From assembly GCA_021307315.1 (NCBI GenBank), contig JAJSPD010000022.1, positions 248,001 through 312,000 of the forward strand: a DNA stretch of 64,000 bases, given 5' to 3'. Position 1 is the stretch's first letter; each line of letters starts with the position of its first letter. The notes beneath the pieces were generated by a model, which was not told the DNA's origin, ran no database searches, and saw only the letters and a program-made list of their open reading frames with translations. The DNA comes from Bisporella sp. PMI_857. Taxonomy: Eukaryota > Ascomycota > Leotiomycetes > Helotiales > Helotiaceae. The position numbers and the translations under genes are program-made. Of the stretch, positions 1 to 12,083 are shown one piece after another.

Positions 1-299
1 GTAGATCTACAACGCTCGTCGTGACAAGTTCTCAAGATAGTTCATTACGTATTAATAATTGGGAATAGCTTCACTTTAGGTCGATATCGTAGTATACCAC
101 AGTATAGTATGATATAATACGATATTACAAATTTGGCCGTGATACGTATACAATTTTCAAATCTCATATTGCGTGGTGTATAGTATTCGATTTTAGGGGT
201 CAATATATCGTGGTAATACTACCGCGATCACTGGCTAGGACCCCCTACAAACAGCTTTTCTTTAAGCTCAGCGAGTTTGTAGAAATAGAAGAAGAGAGT
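1..299. other. AT-rich flank, no gene seen
   Basis: I see no supported coding region here. The sequence is AT-rich, with several near-repeats of the type ATAGTATGATATAATACGATAT around 85-130. It leads into the dispersed repeat that starts near 300. Confidence 0.5.
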
Positions 300-804
300 C
301 ACGGAGCCTTCAGAGAGTATGGGGTAAACGAGTCAATTGCTGAAGGTTGTGAACGTAATCTACAGGAGAGGATTTCTATACTTATAGAGGTATGATACTC
401 ACACGTGAGTATCACATACGACGTAACGCACACGCCAGTAGATTCATCATCGAAGGCAAAAGTATGTATGCATCTTGCGCAAGCATACCTACAACATCCC
501 CAATAGGCTGTAACAACCGGTATGCCCAAGGTGCGACACGGAGGTCATGGCACGGGATCAGGAGGTTGATGAACAGGGTATAAGGGGTTTCAGAGCAGAT
601 ACGGAGTAGAGTCGGAGTCGCCTATATAAAGGCCTGTTCCTACTCTCTACAGTTGTTCCTCATGTTTTTGTATCCTTCGTAGCTAGACCTATAAGGCAAT
701 CACTATCAGCCTGTTGTACGCACTCCCATATGCCTCTATTCTAGCCCGTGATTCCTTGCGTCGTTACATAGGCTAGGTATGATCCTTAGACCTAGCCCGT
801 TCAA
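300..804 (+). repeat. Dispersed repeat A, copy 1, interrupted by a solo LTR
   Basis: Positions about 300-508 and 769-804 align with about 17904-18152, for example in ATTGCTGAAGGTTGT, CATACGACGTAACGCA and GATCCTTAGACCTAGCC. The two halves are separated only by the 260-bp LTR at 509-768. A near-perfect inverted repeat (TGATACTCAC then GTGAGTATCA, two-base loop) lies at 393-414. No protein is recognised. The family is unknown; it could be a MITE or LTR remnant. Confidence 0.75.
509..768 (+). repeat. Solo LTR of the Ty3/gypsy family at 61146, with TSD
   Basis: The 260-bp block starts TGTAACAACCGG and ends GCGTCGTTACA. It matches, at the same length, the 5' LTR at 61146-61405. It is flanked by a perfect 5-bp target duplication TAGGC (504-508 and 769-773). 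No internal sequence remains, so LTR-LTR recombination is the likely origin. A TATATAAAGG box lies near 633. The paralogous locus at 18109-18113 is the empty site. Confidence 0.93.
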
Positions 805-904
805 CAGAGTTGGGTCTCACAACCCGTGAAGTTAAGATTTTTGTCGAATGGTATCACAAAAAAAGGCGTTACTGTCTATATAATACTACTTAGTATAGGG
901 TAAG

Positions 905-1390
905 TCAAATGGTATATGCCATACCTTCTACACCTTTCGACTTGCTATCCTTGGATAATTCTTTTACTATCATGTGGAGCCGTTTCAGTGCCGCCTCCTT
1001 CCCCTCCCCATAAATAGGAGTCATAGACACCTTGCAGAAGCCTAATAAACAGTATACTATGTCTTCTTCCTTTGTTGCCTGGCGTTGTACTGCCCATTCT
1101 TTCCGCTGAGCTACCCTAAAGTCAGAGAAAGGATTTCCTCGCAGGGCCTGAATTGGAATTCTGGTGACCTCGTGAATAAGTATTTCGAGTGGTATTTTAT
1201 CACCTAATTGCATGCCCTCTTTGGAAAAGAATTCGACTGTTGCCGGAGCAGTAAGTTCTTGAAGAGCCCATCCTCGGGTAAACCATTTACCATCCCGAAA
1301 AGCTGGTTCCCATGTGCTCTGGTTTGCCTTATATATCTCCATAACCTCATCGCTGACTTCCAGGTATGCCGCAACAAGACTAGCTTCTAC
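905..1390 (-). pseudogene. HET-domain fragment (C-terminal half)
   Basis: The minus-strand frame from about 1390 to 905 encodes the second half of a heterokaryon-incompatibility (HET) domain. It includes WFTRGWALQELTAP, VEFFSKEG, then KEEDIVYCLLG and PIYGEGKEAALKRL. These line up with the same motifs in the intact HET-NLR at 40794. The first half of the domain (the ILSHTWG and DTCCID blocks) is missing, and an in-frame TAG lies just upstream of 1380. It is a 5'-truncated relic of a HET or HET-NLR gene, probably without function. Confidence 0.8.
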
Positions 1391-1959
1391 CTACAGTTTT
1401 GGCGCCGATGATCAAACTTCGGGCGCCAAGATTGAACAGACAGATGCGTCACGTCCGATACGAAGGCGGACATTACCCAGCAATCGTTCCTTTTGCCCTG
1501 TTGAGAGATCAACGGGAGCGCGTACTTGCCGCCCGAGTTCAAGCAGATATTTGTGCACGATTACGGCTTGTTCGCCTGGTGAGAAAGGCAGAAATAGGAC
1601 GAAAGCTGATACGCGTCCTGTCAGAGGAGCCTACGGGAAATCCGTTAGCTCAACAACTTGCTTAAGAGACTGAATAGTATACTTACGTCAAGCCGGAAAA
1701 AGATGCTCTATTTCATTTCTTTAAATAAACTTTTCATGAGCTTTACTTTTTAAGATTCACCGTTATTAAGAAACAAGCCGGCGTAGTTCGCAGTGCAGAA
1801 GTCTTGGATTGCTGCGTTTAAAGTGTTCGTTGCTAAGTTCCAGATAGTTTTCGAGCCGCTGATATTAGGCAAGTGCCAACGGTTTTAGTATTCTCCCGTA
1901 GAAGTATTAGCTTTTTTCGAAAGTAATTCAAGCCAAAAAGAATGCTTACTATTATCAAA
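1391..1959. other. No supported gene
   Basis: This stretch has an 88-codon plus-strand frame (1399-1665) rich in Arg and Leu. I do not recognise it and would not call it a gene. The right part is AT-rich decayed sequence, the 3' side of the broken AAA+ gene. Confidence 0.5.
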
Positions 1960-2270
1960 AGAAAGAAAAAAAGCTTGGTGGATATCTTTCGTTGTCTTTT
2001 CAAACTCGTCCAGAACAAGATGCATCTTTCGCTATCGTGCTTGGCGAGAAATTTATTCAGCGGCGAGCTTCTTTCCCAACCAACATATGGCTTCCGTGGG
2101 CCAAACAGTTCCATCTCGTAGGAAAATATCGTGCAGCCGACGACTTCCAACTCCAGTGACATAAGGTATCCGAGATGTCTTGCCAACTCAGTCTTGCCAT
2201 GTCCACTTGGCCCTGCAAATGCCAACACCAAAGGTTTCTTGCTTGGAATCATGATAAGTATTCGTTCTGT
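1960..2270 (-). pseudogene. AAA+ ATPase fragment, frameshifted
   Basis: The minus strand encodes KPLVLAFAGPSGHGKTELA, a Walker A (GPSGHGKT, about 2213-2190), followed by ELFGPRKPYVGWE and SPLNKFLAKHDSERCIL. This matches the ClpA/B-like AAA+ module found in fungal ankyrin-associated ATPases. The Walker B segment LDEFEKTTKDIH lies in the neighbouring frame near 2020-1985, so one base has been lost or gained between the motifs. The region after it decays into AT-rich sequence. The open frame upstream of 2270 is antisense to a different gene fragment and is not part of this protein. It is a non-functional remnant. Confidence 0.78.
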
Positions 2271-2289
2271 CTTGATATTTTTGCTTGGC

Positions 2290-2716
2290 CACGTTCTTTT
2301 TGATGTTCCTTCCGCAACCATCTCTAAAGCTGCACCCAGTCCGACCTCTTTTGGTTCTTGGCTTGAGAACACCGCTAACAACCTTAGCAATGAGATCAGC
2401 AACAAGGTCGAGGAACAGCTCAACGAAATCGTGGGCGACCTAGCCGACGCACTCGCCAAGGAGCTTGGCACTCACCCAGTGGTATAACTTACATCTTATG
2501 AACATGTACAAAGGCAATTATCAGCCTAACCTTACAAAAAAACACTCTAGGAAAAACATCACTCATTGCACTAAGCAAACTACTATGTATTACTTTGATA
2601 TTACACAGCAGATCGAGAACGAGTTACATGTTGGAAAGTATAATGTTAGCTTAGAGGAAATTGGCTGGCTAAATGCGATCCCGAATGGCATTCGCTGCTA
2701 CCCGGGACCAAGATGG
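2290..2716 (+). pseudogene. SUR7/PalI-like membrane protein fragment, frameshifted
   Basis: On the plus strand, SFGSWLENTANNLSNEIS and QLNEIVGDLADALAKELG end near 2470. The next frame (from 2465) continues with WYNLHLMNMYKGNYQPN and then LEEIGWLNAIPNGI. In fungal SUR7/PalI-type proteins these blocks are contiguous, as the extracellular region with a KELGIxxFYSLH-type motif before the transmembrane helices. One frameshift near 2465-2475 joins them, and a second break after about 2716 loses the membrane segments. It sits head-to-head with the AAA+ fragment. The family call rests on motif resemblance only. Confidence 0.55.
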
Positions 2717-3299
2717 TGCCGCCTGCTTACTTGATCTTTTTTTAGTCTGCCCACACGCATTCCAGAACAGTGTGTTAGTATCACTTTGCTCACCGGCTCG
2801 AACCAGAGTCCACAAACATGCTATAAATGCTACGGATCTATGACGGTACTGGAGAAAGAAATGGCAAGGCTCCTGTCGGTTAGAATACGGTCCCATCTTG
2901 AGCTACTGCTTCGGCACCTCCAGGAGATTTAGCTGGCGGCAAAGTGGAGAATTTGTCGAAACAGAAGCCTCTCCTGCAAAGCACGACCCCGCGCATTAAG
3001 TGGAGCCTGGGAAGGGTCCCAAAAAAAAGGGCAATATAGAAGACATCTCTAGCTTTTTACGACTCTGCAATTTGGTAGCAACGCCTCAAAAGCAACTTCA
3101 AATCAGATTCTCTACCAGCTAATTTAGCACCAGCAGCATTACCATTAAGTTCTATACGTCGCAAACATCGTAAGTTAGCTTATGTTACAAATCCAACTTT
3201 GGCGTCGAGATATCAACTATTATAATGGCCATATTACAAGAATGCTAATAATAGTAACTACATATGACTGCATACATGGATCGTTCAACAGCTCCGACG
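2717..3299. other. Decayed sequence, no gene
   Basis: No intact frame is recognised. Short plus-strand stretches may continue the SUR7-like relic, but all frames are broken by stops. Confidence 0.45.
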
Positions 3300-3680
3300 G
3301 CTTCGAGCCAGCTCGAAAGTAGTAGTAATGGGTGGCGACGATGCCGCAAATCATGCTTCCGAGACGGTGTTCATGGGTATCCCGGTTATTCTGTGTGCTT
3401 GGCACGTAATCAACCCGTGGTAGCCTCTTGTAAACGTATCCTAGAGGACCACTAGCCTATTTTTGATACATTATGGCCGAGTGTCATTCATTATGCTCCA
3501 ACTTTAGGCAAATTTGAAGAGCGTTGGTTTCAACTACGTACTAAGTATACTAATAGGAACTTCCAGAAGTGCATTGACTACTTTTGCAAGGAATCGGTAA
3601 ACAACGGTCAGAAGGAGCGCTTAGTTACGGTCTAGACAAGCTGTTGTACCACATAAGGGTATTTTTTTAAAATGTCTGGA
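3300..3680 (+). pseudogene. MULE-type transposase fragment
   Basis: The plus strand encodes, across frame breaks, a CAWHVIN-like block near 3395, VVASCKRILEDH, then GKFEERWFQLRTKY and FCKESVNNGQKERLV followed by a stop where Trp is expected (near 3633). This order (CxWH, W..L...Y, then QKERLV.AW) is the C-terminal half of fungal Mutator-like (MULE/FAR1-type) transposases. Termini are not identifiable. It is a short, dead relic. Confidence 0.6.
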
Positions 3681-3945
3681 CTGTTACGTGAGAACCCTAG
3701 ACTCTGCCAGAACTATTTCGATATACCCTAGTCTTTCTCAATCTCAAAGCTACAAATTAACACACTTGAGTCCATTAAAGCGCGAGGTATGAGAATACGG
3801 GACTGCACGGGCACGGGAGCTTATTACAAGCTGTGAGGATCAGCTCAAGGTTGCGGCTTCCGTCCGTATACGACGTTTCTTTGCGTTGCTAGTCAGCAAT
3901 CAAATAGGCCGCGCCTAAAGCAGAAATCTAGAAGGACGCAAGAAC

Positions 3946-5203
3946 CTACATAATATGATACGCATGGATTCTGCGATCCCTTAAACCCTCTCGCATCTTG
4001 CTGAGGTAGACTTGTACCTCCGCATAGGACCACTATAAGACTTGCAGTAAGCTTCAGGCACACGGAGCGCGGATATGCGAAGACCTTACGCCCAGCACTC
4101 TAGTTAACAAAGCTAGTGACCAGCCCTCAATGCCCTCTTGCCAGTGCAACTGATTCCATAGCCCAATCTCTCTCATATGCGGATCCTTACTCCATGGTCC
4201 AATGGGCCACTTGTAGACGTGCTCGACAACACCTTCGAATCCGGCGTCGTTGAGATAGCCTTTGATCTGTTCGTGAATTCGCAAATCCTTTCCAAACTTG
4301 TCCCCAGCCTCGAGAGAGATTTTGCCCCACTGGTCGAAGATACTTCCCTCGGTAACGGAGCCATCGTCTGAAGTTGGAACCACAGACATCTCAATCTGCT
4401 GAAACCAACCACCAGGCGCAAGATGGCTATTGGCTTGTAAGTAAGCTACATCATAAGACTCCAGAGCAGGGAAAAGAAGCAGCTTACGCGAGGGCTTGCT
4501 GGTAAAACGCTGGCCAGTCCGCGATACTGCCGTACATCGCACGAGCATGAATAAAGTCGAAGCTATTCTTCTCGTACCCCCAATCCGCTTCACATGCGTC
4601 GTTGACCTCAAATCGCACATTTGGTGCCACCCATGACGGTTGTGTGGGGGAAAGGTCAAACCCGATAACCTGAGCTGATGGGTATTGGTCTGCAAAATCT
4701 ATGGCCCAAATCCCGGTGCCGGTCCCAACATCGAGGACTTGCTGGGGGTTATCCCCAATTGGCGCAAGGAACAGTTTCCCTGATAGCGTCAAGAGGTACA
4801 GGTTGTGAGCGATATCGAGCTGATTGTTCTGTTTTTCGTCGTTAGGGCCCCAGTATTCGCCGTCCCTATAGCTATGATATCGACGGCCATTCTCGAAGCG
4901 GTACTTGATAATATCCGAGTAGAGAGATGTAGTATCACTCAGTTCGGAACCGGCATCCACCGCAGAGTCCGAGTCGTTAATTTCATATTCTTCGTCGACG
5001 GGAATGTCGTTTGCAGGTATGGATACCGCCGCTGGAGTGGAGTTGTGTGGGAGTTCCCCATCTGGAGCCGTGGTGGAATGAAACGTTGCCGTAGCCGTGT
5101 TTAGTCTTGGTGAGGCTCCTCCATGCCTTTTAGGGGAGCTGGCTGTTGATGACGGGGTGGATTTTCGCGCTACTGCTGGAGGACCTTGCGATTCGTCGGC
5201 CAT
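3946..5203 (-). CDS. LaeA-like SAM-dependent methyltransferase
   Basis: Three exons (5203-4488, 4426-4090, 4032-3946) with consensus GT-AG introns of 61 and 57 nt give a 379-aa protein. Residues 1-100 are Ser/Thr/Pro-rich and low complexity, as in LaeA-like proteins. The class I methyltransferase core follows: VLDVGTGTGIWAIDFAD (motif I, SAM binding), VIGFDLSP (motif II), FDFIHARAMYGSIADW (post-II) and LAPGGWFQQIE (motif III). Exon 3 supplies WSYAEVQVYLSKMREGLRD and IHAYH, normal for the family, but ends about ten residues early at a TAG (3948-3946), so the extreme C-terminus is shortened. Related enzymes methylate small molecules or regulate secondary metabolism; which applies here is unknown. 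It is divergent from the P450 at 6012. Confidence 0.9.
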
Positions 5204-5261
5204 GGTGCTATCGTGGGTTATTGCTAGCTTCGAAGACAGTTTAAGGTGGAAGATTCTGAAG

Positions 5262-5458
5262 TGTCAGGGATCGGCTTACGTAAGTAGGCCAAGGAGCTAG
5301 AAAAACTCACACACGCACACACACACACACACATTACATCCGTAATTGTAGATAATATGACCAACGAGTAATGCTCCCAATAAGCCAGTATTCTATCGCT
5401 GTGATACCCTCGCAAATCCTCTAATAGATCCTCTAGCCAAGAGATCCTATTTCTGACA
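5262..5458 (+). repeat. Decayed solo LTR of the Copia family at 31799
   Basis: It begins TGTCAGGGATCGGCTTACG, sharing AAGTAGGCCAAGGAGCTAG with the Copia LTRs at 31799 and 36654, and ends near CCTATTTCTGACA. The middle is replaced by a CA microsatellite and diverged sequence. The flanks TGAAG and CCGTT do not match, so no TSD survives and the insertion looks old. Confidence 0.72.
5309..5333. repeat. CA dinucleotide microsatellite
   Basis: A run of alternating A and C (one G interruption at 5315) lies inside the decayed LTR. Confidence 0.9.
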
Positions 5459-6011
5459 CCGTTCTGTGTAGGCGAACCTGCTGAGCCTCGGGCCAAGGGT
5501 CGTACCAAAAAAAGCAAATATTGCTTGCAGAAGTACTATAGCGCCTCATAGCTAGCACATCCCCTAAGAAAGCTAAGTCTTTCTGGATTACCCGGGCTAG
5601 TCCATGCGCTCTGAAAAATCGCTGTTTGTTCTAGGGGCTCCTGGCTCTAAATTAGTAGTTTTTTTTACCTCACCGGCTGCGTTTGGGTATGTAGTCACAT
5701 GTAGACATCCGAACATCAGTCAGGGCTGGATGATTGTTGTATATCAGAAGCTCTCGCTATTTGCTGGAGGAAGGTCGACGAGAAAGTGGCGTCGGCTGGG
5801 CCCAGATTCAGCGGGGCAACGCTAAAAGAGATGCCCAATCTGCTACGAGCTATTGCACCATTTAGCAACTAGTGCATTGGGGATTGTCCAAACTTGTCGC
5901 TCCTCGCTTGGCGACCCCTCTCTTATCAGTGATGGCCGCCCCAAACTTTAGTTTTGGACTTACTATCGACTTAAATTAGTGATTCTAGTTGACCTGTTTT
6001 CGGTTCTCGCA

Positions 6012-7962
6012 ATGCTCCCGTCAAATGTTCCGCTCCAACTCTTCGTCGCGATCTTCTCTGCCTGGCTGTTGCAACGTGTCATCGCGGGCATCTTCAACCT
6101 CTTCTACCATCCCCTGGCAGCCTTCCCAGGCCCGCGGGGAGCCGCGATAACTGCGTGGTACAAAACTTACCAGGAGGTTCTGCTCGGAAGATCCTGGATT
6201 AACGTGCTTAGCGAGCTGCATGGGAAGCATGGTACGTGTGAGAGAAGCCGCCGGTCGTAAGCAGCTGACTAACCGGGAGAAGGCAAAGTCGTCCGGGTCG
6301 GGCCCAACGAGGTAGACCAGCATTCCGTTCTACATATCTCGTTTGTCAGACTTGATATTGCTCCCGTGCTCAAGGGTGACCCTACACGGCCTATCTATCT
6401 CCAGACCTGCGTTCCCGTTCTAACCATGTGAATAGCTCCATTTCTCCAGCCCAGCAGCCTACCATGAGATCTACAATAATAGCAACCGATGGGACAAGGA
6501 GGCGGGGTTATATCGGAGCTTTGGAGAGGACCGCTCCTCGTTCGGCTTCTTGACATACGCAGAATCGAAGCAACGGAAGGATATCATGGCTCCCCTTTTC
6601 TCTCGCCGAGCAATTTTCGAGCTGCAGGATCTTGTCCAGAGTAATGTCCTGGTTCTCCCCATCATTTTGTCCCTAACTTCGTATCTGACCTCCCATTCAG
6701 GTTGACCGGCTGTGCGAGGTCCTCAAGAGCAACAACGTGGCTGGAAAGTCATCAGATCTCTTCTTCGGACTTCGTTGTTTCACGATGGACACGATCACCT
6801 CATTTTGCTTCGCCAAGTCTGTGAACGCCCTAGCTGAACCCGACTTTAAAGCGCCTATCATTGAGGCTATGGAAGCGTCCCTGCCTGCATTCGTCCTCTT
6901 CAAGCACTTCAGCATCATCCGTAAAGCGGTGTTTGGCATGCCGCCGTGGCTCAGCATTATTGTCAGCCCGCAGACGGCAGGATTGATACACCTCCAGCGG
7001 GTGCTTGGTGCGCAGGTCACTGACGTTGTGAAGAACCCTGACAGCCTGCAGGGTGCGCCGCATCGGATTATCTACCATGAGCTCCTCAGCCCCGAGGCCG
7101 CTAAAGGCGCGGAACTCCCTTCTGCAGGTAGTCTGTACGAGGAAGCTCAAGCGCTAATGTTTGGGGGCGCTGACACGATCGGAAATACTTTGATGCTAGG
7201 GGCCTTCTATCTCCTCGAATCACCTGGCTTGGCTGCAAGATTGAAGGAGGAGCTGAGCAGAGCTTGGCCAGTTCTCGATACGCCACCCAGGTTCGAAGAT
7301 TTGGAGAAGCTTCCTTTCCTGGTGAGGTCTTTGCTGATGTATACCTTCTCTCGGCTAACAAATAGGAGACGGCGGTGATCAAAGAATCGCTCCGTATCAG
7401 TCCTGGCGTCGCTTCTCCCCTACTCCGTGTGGTCCCTGCTGCCGGTGCAACGATAAGTGGTTCCTACATTCCCCCAAATGCAAGTCGCAAGTCTCTATTA
7501 CGCCGACTCTACTGACAGCCGCTGCTTAGAGTATAGTGGGCATGAGTGGAAGCTTCGTTCACAGCTCCGAGGAGATTTTTAAGAACCCGAATGACTTTAA
7601 TCCCGATCGCTGGCTGGAGCCCAATTCGGCATCATTAGAGCGGTGGCTGGTTGCGTTCTCGAAAGGGCCGCGGATGTGTATGGGTCAGAAGTATGTCTAG
7701 ATACCGAATCTTCCATGCCATTCAAGAATGCTTCGCTAATTTGCCACTAGTCTTGCGTACTGCGAGCTCTATCTAGTATTCGCTGGTCTCTTCCGACGCT
7801 TTGACCTTGGGCTAGATGGTACAACGTAAGAGTAGCTTTTACGATAACCAAGTGGTAACTAACACTATGCACAGTGTGGCCGATCTGACATGGAGAGAGT
7901 GCTTTCTCCCGCACTTCCAAGGAAGGCATCTGCAGGCTTTTTGTAGACCTGTTACGACATGA
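6012..7962 (+). CDS. Cytochrome P450 monooxygenase, 8 exons
   Basis: Exons 6012-6231, 6283-6340, 6450-6645, 6701-7321, 7366-7490, 7532-7690, 7751-7825 and 7875-7962 join in frame to 513 aa, a normal P450 length. The N-terminus has a membrane anchor (LFVAIFSAWLLQ) and the proline hinge FPGPRG. Further in are SPAAYHEIY/NRWDK, the I-helix FGGADTIGNT, the K-helix KESLR (ExxR), the PNDFNPDRWL (PERF-like) block and the heme loop FSKGPRMCMG with its Cys ligand. ATG 6012 is the first Met of the frame. Splice sites at 6646 (GTCCTG donor) and 7491-7531 are weak and less certain. It should be an ER-bound oxygenase using NADPH-P450 reductase. With its divergent methyltransferase it could be part of a small biosynthetic locus; the substrate is unknown. 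Confidence 0.92.
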
Positions 7963-8053
7963 GGCTGTGTTCCTGTAATTGCCATCTGATAAGATTGAAT
8001 AACAAATTACTTCTCTTCTTAGAAAAGGTGAACCCCGTTGGTAACTGTCTCTT

Positions 8054-8660
8054 CTATTTCCGTGAGCTTCGAATCGTCGGGAGCTTTGTAGAGAAAGGGA
8101 GGGGAACGATAGTTGGAAGAGCAAACCGATCACGAGTGTTGAATAACCCATCGCAGGACTTGTCCAGACATTTCCTGATTTTGACAGACTTGTTCACAGG
8201 AATCCCTATTGCTTCATCACATTCTCCATCACCAGAAGTGCTGGCTTCGCCGCTCGCCATTTCACCGTCGTCCTGGCTGAACTTGTCATTCGGCAATAGC
8301 AAGTCCTTGTGCTTTTACAAACTTGAGCATTTGATGTCTGACTGCCATGTCTAAGCTCGATTCATTCGCTGCAACTTATATTCAATTTCCAAATCTCGAT
8401 CTGAAGGAACTTGGAAACTTACTTTAACTAGCGACTCGTGTTTTCTTCGCGATTCGCAAACCTACTCTGGCAGCGCCGTTGAGTCTCCTCGCAGACTGTA
8501 AACCTTGCAAGGCGGATCCCTGCTTCTGGCGTCCCTCTCTCCCTCTCTCGCTGAAGTGTGGCTTAGTCAGTGCCGAAAATATCGCCAGTGGTTTGCAGAA
8601 TTGAATGGCCATTTTGATTGTGTCATCACTCGCAATTGCAACACTGAAATTAGCATCCAA
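8054..8660 (-). CDS. Unknown minus-strand gene or relic, related to 12895-13560
   Basis: Two minus-strand frames (8660-8424, 78 codons from ATG; 8302-8054, 82 codons) flank a possible GTAAGT donor near 8420. The segment about 8411-8530 is a close copy of about 13451-13570, including CGATTCGCAAACCTACTCTGG and AAGGCGGATCCCTGCTTCTG, so the two loci share ancestry. I recognise no domain. The frames are short and their joining is unproven, so this may be a broken copy of the better-preserved gene at 12895. Confidence 0.35.
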
Positions 8661-9922
<1,262 letters not shown>

Positions 9923-11909
9923 TAGTGCTTTTTGTAAGTTTTATGTCAGAGTCAGAAGCGAGGAAAAGGGTAGGGGCCCAGCTATATGGGGCTCATATGG
10001 TTAGGGGTCAATGAATACTATATTTATGGCTACAACTCCCGTACATATTGAAGCAGCTGTTCTTAGTTTCAAAATGTGGCAGCACCACGCGAACCTCTAG
10101 GCGCTTACATCTCTATTTTACAGCTCCCTCCTAGAACTATCGACGAAGGAGACCAGACCTAGGTCCCGCACCAGTGGTTGCAGGGATTGAATGGTGGGTG
10201 TCGATACACCTACACCATGGTGTAGTGTCGCACCGAGCATGCTAAAACGATGAAAGGTCAAATCATTTTATGTCGGTCCACAGGCCCGGTTGTAAAACTG
10301 GACTTAGGGTGTGGTTTTATGGTTGTAAAATCTTGCATGTTCTCTAGCTAAGTGAATGAGGTCTAAAATATAGTATCGCTTCACATGCCATATCACGTGC
10401 CGTGGTCTGAATTCCATTAGTACCAACAATTACAGTGAAGATTACTCAAGCCTGTAGTATGCAAATTCAGCGCGGCTCTTGGTTATCTACACGCTGTTCA
10501 GATGTGCTAAGTTAGATTATGGGCTACTAAAATAACACATACACTTCATTAAAGCCTCGTCTTGTAATTCCTAGGAGGCAACGACTAGCTGAAGCCTCCC
10601 GTGTTATTAGGACGAGTAGAAAGGTATTGCCTATAAATTCACAGCTCCCAGACACTCGATCTCCTAAAGGAAGAGGTCCTACGCATGATTTTGCTCCGGA
10701 TTATGAGGGTATAACTATCCAATTGCACACCGTAATCCCCGACTTGCTGTTGTCTGGAGGTATAGTTGATGCTATCTTAACCTTACTTTGCTCTCCTTTC
10801 GCTACGAGGGTATTCGCTCTCTTCTCCCCTGTAGAAGTTCCTTTTCCTTTTTTAGACTGGCTTCCAGTGCTATTCTTACACATTGCATAAGTAGAGTACT
10901 TCCCTGCCTTATGTAGACTTTTATACCTTTGCAACGCCCTGCCAAAAAGAAACGAAGCCTTTCATTTCCGTAAGTCATACTAAGAAAGTTGCAAGGTCCA
11001 TACAGTGGAGAAGCGTCGATCCTAGATCGAACGGAAGTTATAGCACCGTGGGTAGGAACCCAAGTCGAACTGTCCCATATGTGTCCTTCAGCTATATCCT
11101 TGCCAGCGCTTCCTTAGCAGCCGGTAGCATATTTTGCTCGTTGACTTGGACAGAGACCGCGATGGCGTTAATAGAACTCAATCAGTCAACCTCAATAGCT
11201 CGTCCATTCCGCTTTTGAAGCGTGTGCATATACGTTCTTACTAGAAGTGTCTTGCCTGACGGGCATATTAGACTCTCAACTTCAAGACCTGACTTATCCA
11301 TCCTTGGCTATAACCCGAGATACTGTGTCATCTCTTGGTCAAACACTTCCACTGGTCTCGTCTCGAAAGACTGGTTGAGGGATATAAATGTACGAGACTC
11401 TCGAATTCTCTCAAAGATGGACTTGTCCTTACCCCAGCGAATAATACCAAGTATAATTGAAACAACAATACACTCTCGAGGAATTGTTGTGATCCTTTAA
11501 AGTAGCGCCGCAAATACAACGTAGCCATCGAAACTAGATACTAAGTCGGATTATTCAATGTTTCCTGGAGAACCCGGAAATAGTGAGGTTAGGCTAAGCG
11601 TCAAAATTCGCAAACGCTGATCGTGCTTAAGTTTAAAGTGATGCGTTTTTGCGGTAATTCGGGCGTCTTTGCACTCGCGCGGAAACAAAAATAAGAGATA
11701 CAAGCGTCCTAGTATTCGATTCTATTGTACCTGGAGTACAGCCTCTAAGAGATCGAAAAGAAGGGAGAATATCACATACACAACCGTGGAGGACCTCTGC
11801 GGCCAAGAATATTACAGGATCCAAAACGTCCTCCCGATAGTCTAGATGTATATCAAAATAATCCAGACGGCTTTTCATCCAAGCCTCGACATTGCCAAAG
11901 AGCCAGTAC
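9923..11909. other. Long stretch without a supported gene
   Basis: About 2 kb with no recognised protein, only short frames. The minus strand near 10934-10701 has a Lys/Ser/Thr-rich 77-codon frame (GSQSKKGKGTSTGEKRAN) of gag-like composition but no diagnostic motif. Much of the sequence has the texture of old transposon DNA. Confidence 0.45.
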
Positions 11910-12083
11910 TGTAGGAAGTAGGGGTTTACGGATCCACATACGACCCATCAGGTCACGTGGTCCGCACAGCCCCCATTTTGTAGAATCTAGAGTAGAACCT
12001 AATACAACAACAATTACCATATCCATCAAGAGCAAGAGCGTAGCCTACAGAGCTACGCCCGTTGCCCCGTGGAAGGTAAGGAG
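11910..12083 (+). repeat. Dispersed repeat B, uninterrupted (empty-site) copy
   Basis: It begins TGTAGGAAGTAGGGG and runs to CCCCGTGGAAGGTAAG. The same sequence occurs at 31726-31798 plus 36838-36950, where the Copia element splits it. The pre-integration target TTGTA is at 11978-11982. The TG start suggests an LTR, but the other end is not proven. Confidence 0.85.

Larger units (their letters stand above)
5204..6011. promoter_or_regulatory. Divergent promoter region with an LTR inside
   Basis: This 808-bp gap separates the start codons of the methyltransferase (minus) and the P450 (plus), so it holds both promoters. A decayed Copia-family LTR with a CA microsatellite (5262-5458) lies 58 bp upstream of the methyltransferase ATG. 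The 73-codon frame at 5604-5825 is not recognised. Confidence 0.6.

Noticed and set aside
57..130. Replication origin or centromere-like AT repeat
   Set aside because: Short, imperfect AT-rich string with no diagnostic motif.
393..414. Transcription terminator hairpin
   Set aside because: Bacterial-type hairpin logic does not apply to this eukaryotic sequence; it is part of dispersed repeat A.
2271..2471. N-terminal extension of the AAA+ frame
   Set aside because: These codons are antisense to the SUR7-like relic, and no AAA+ homology exists there.
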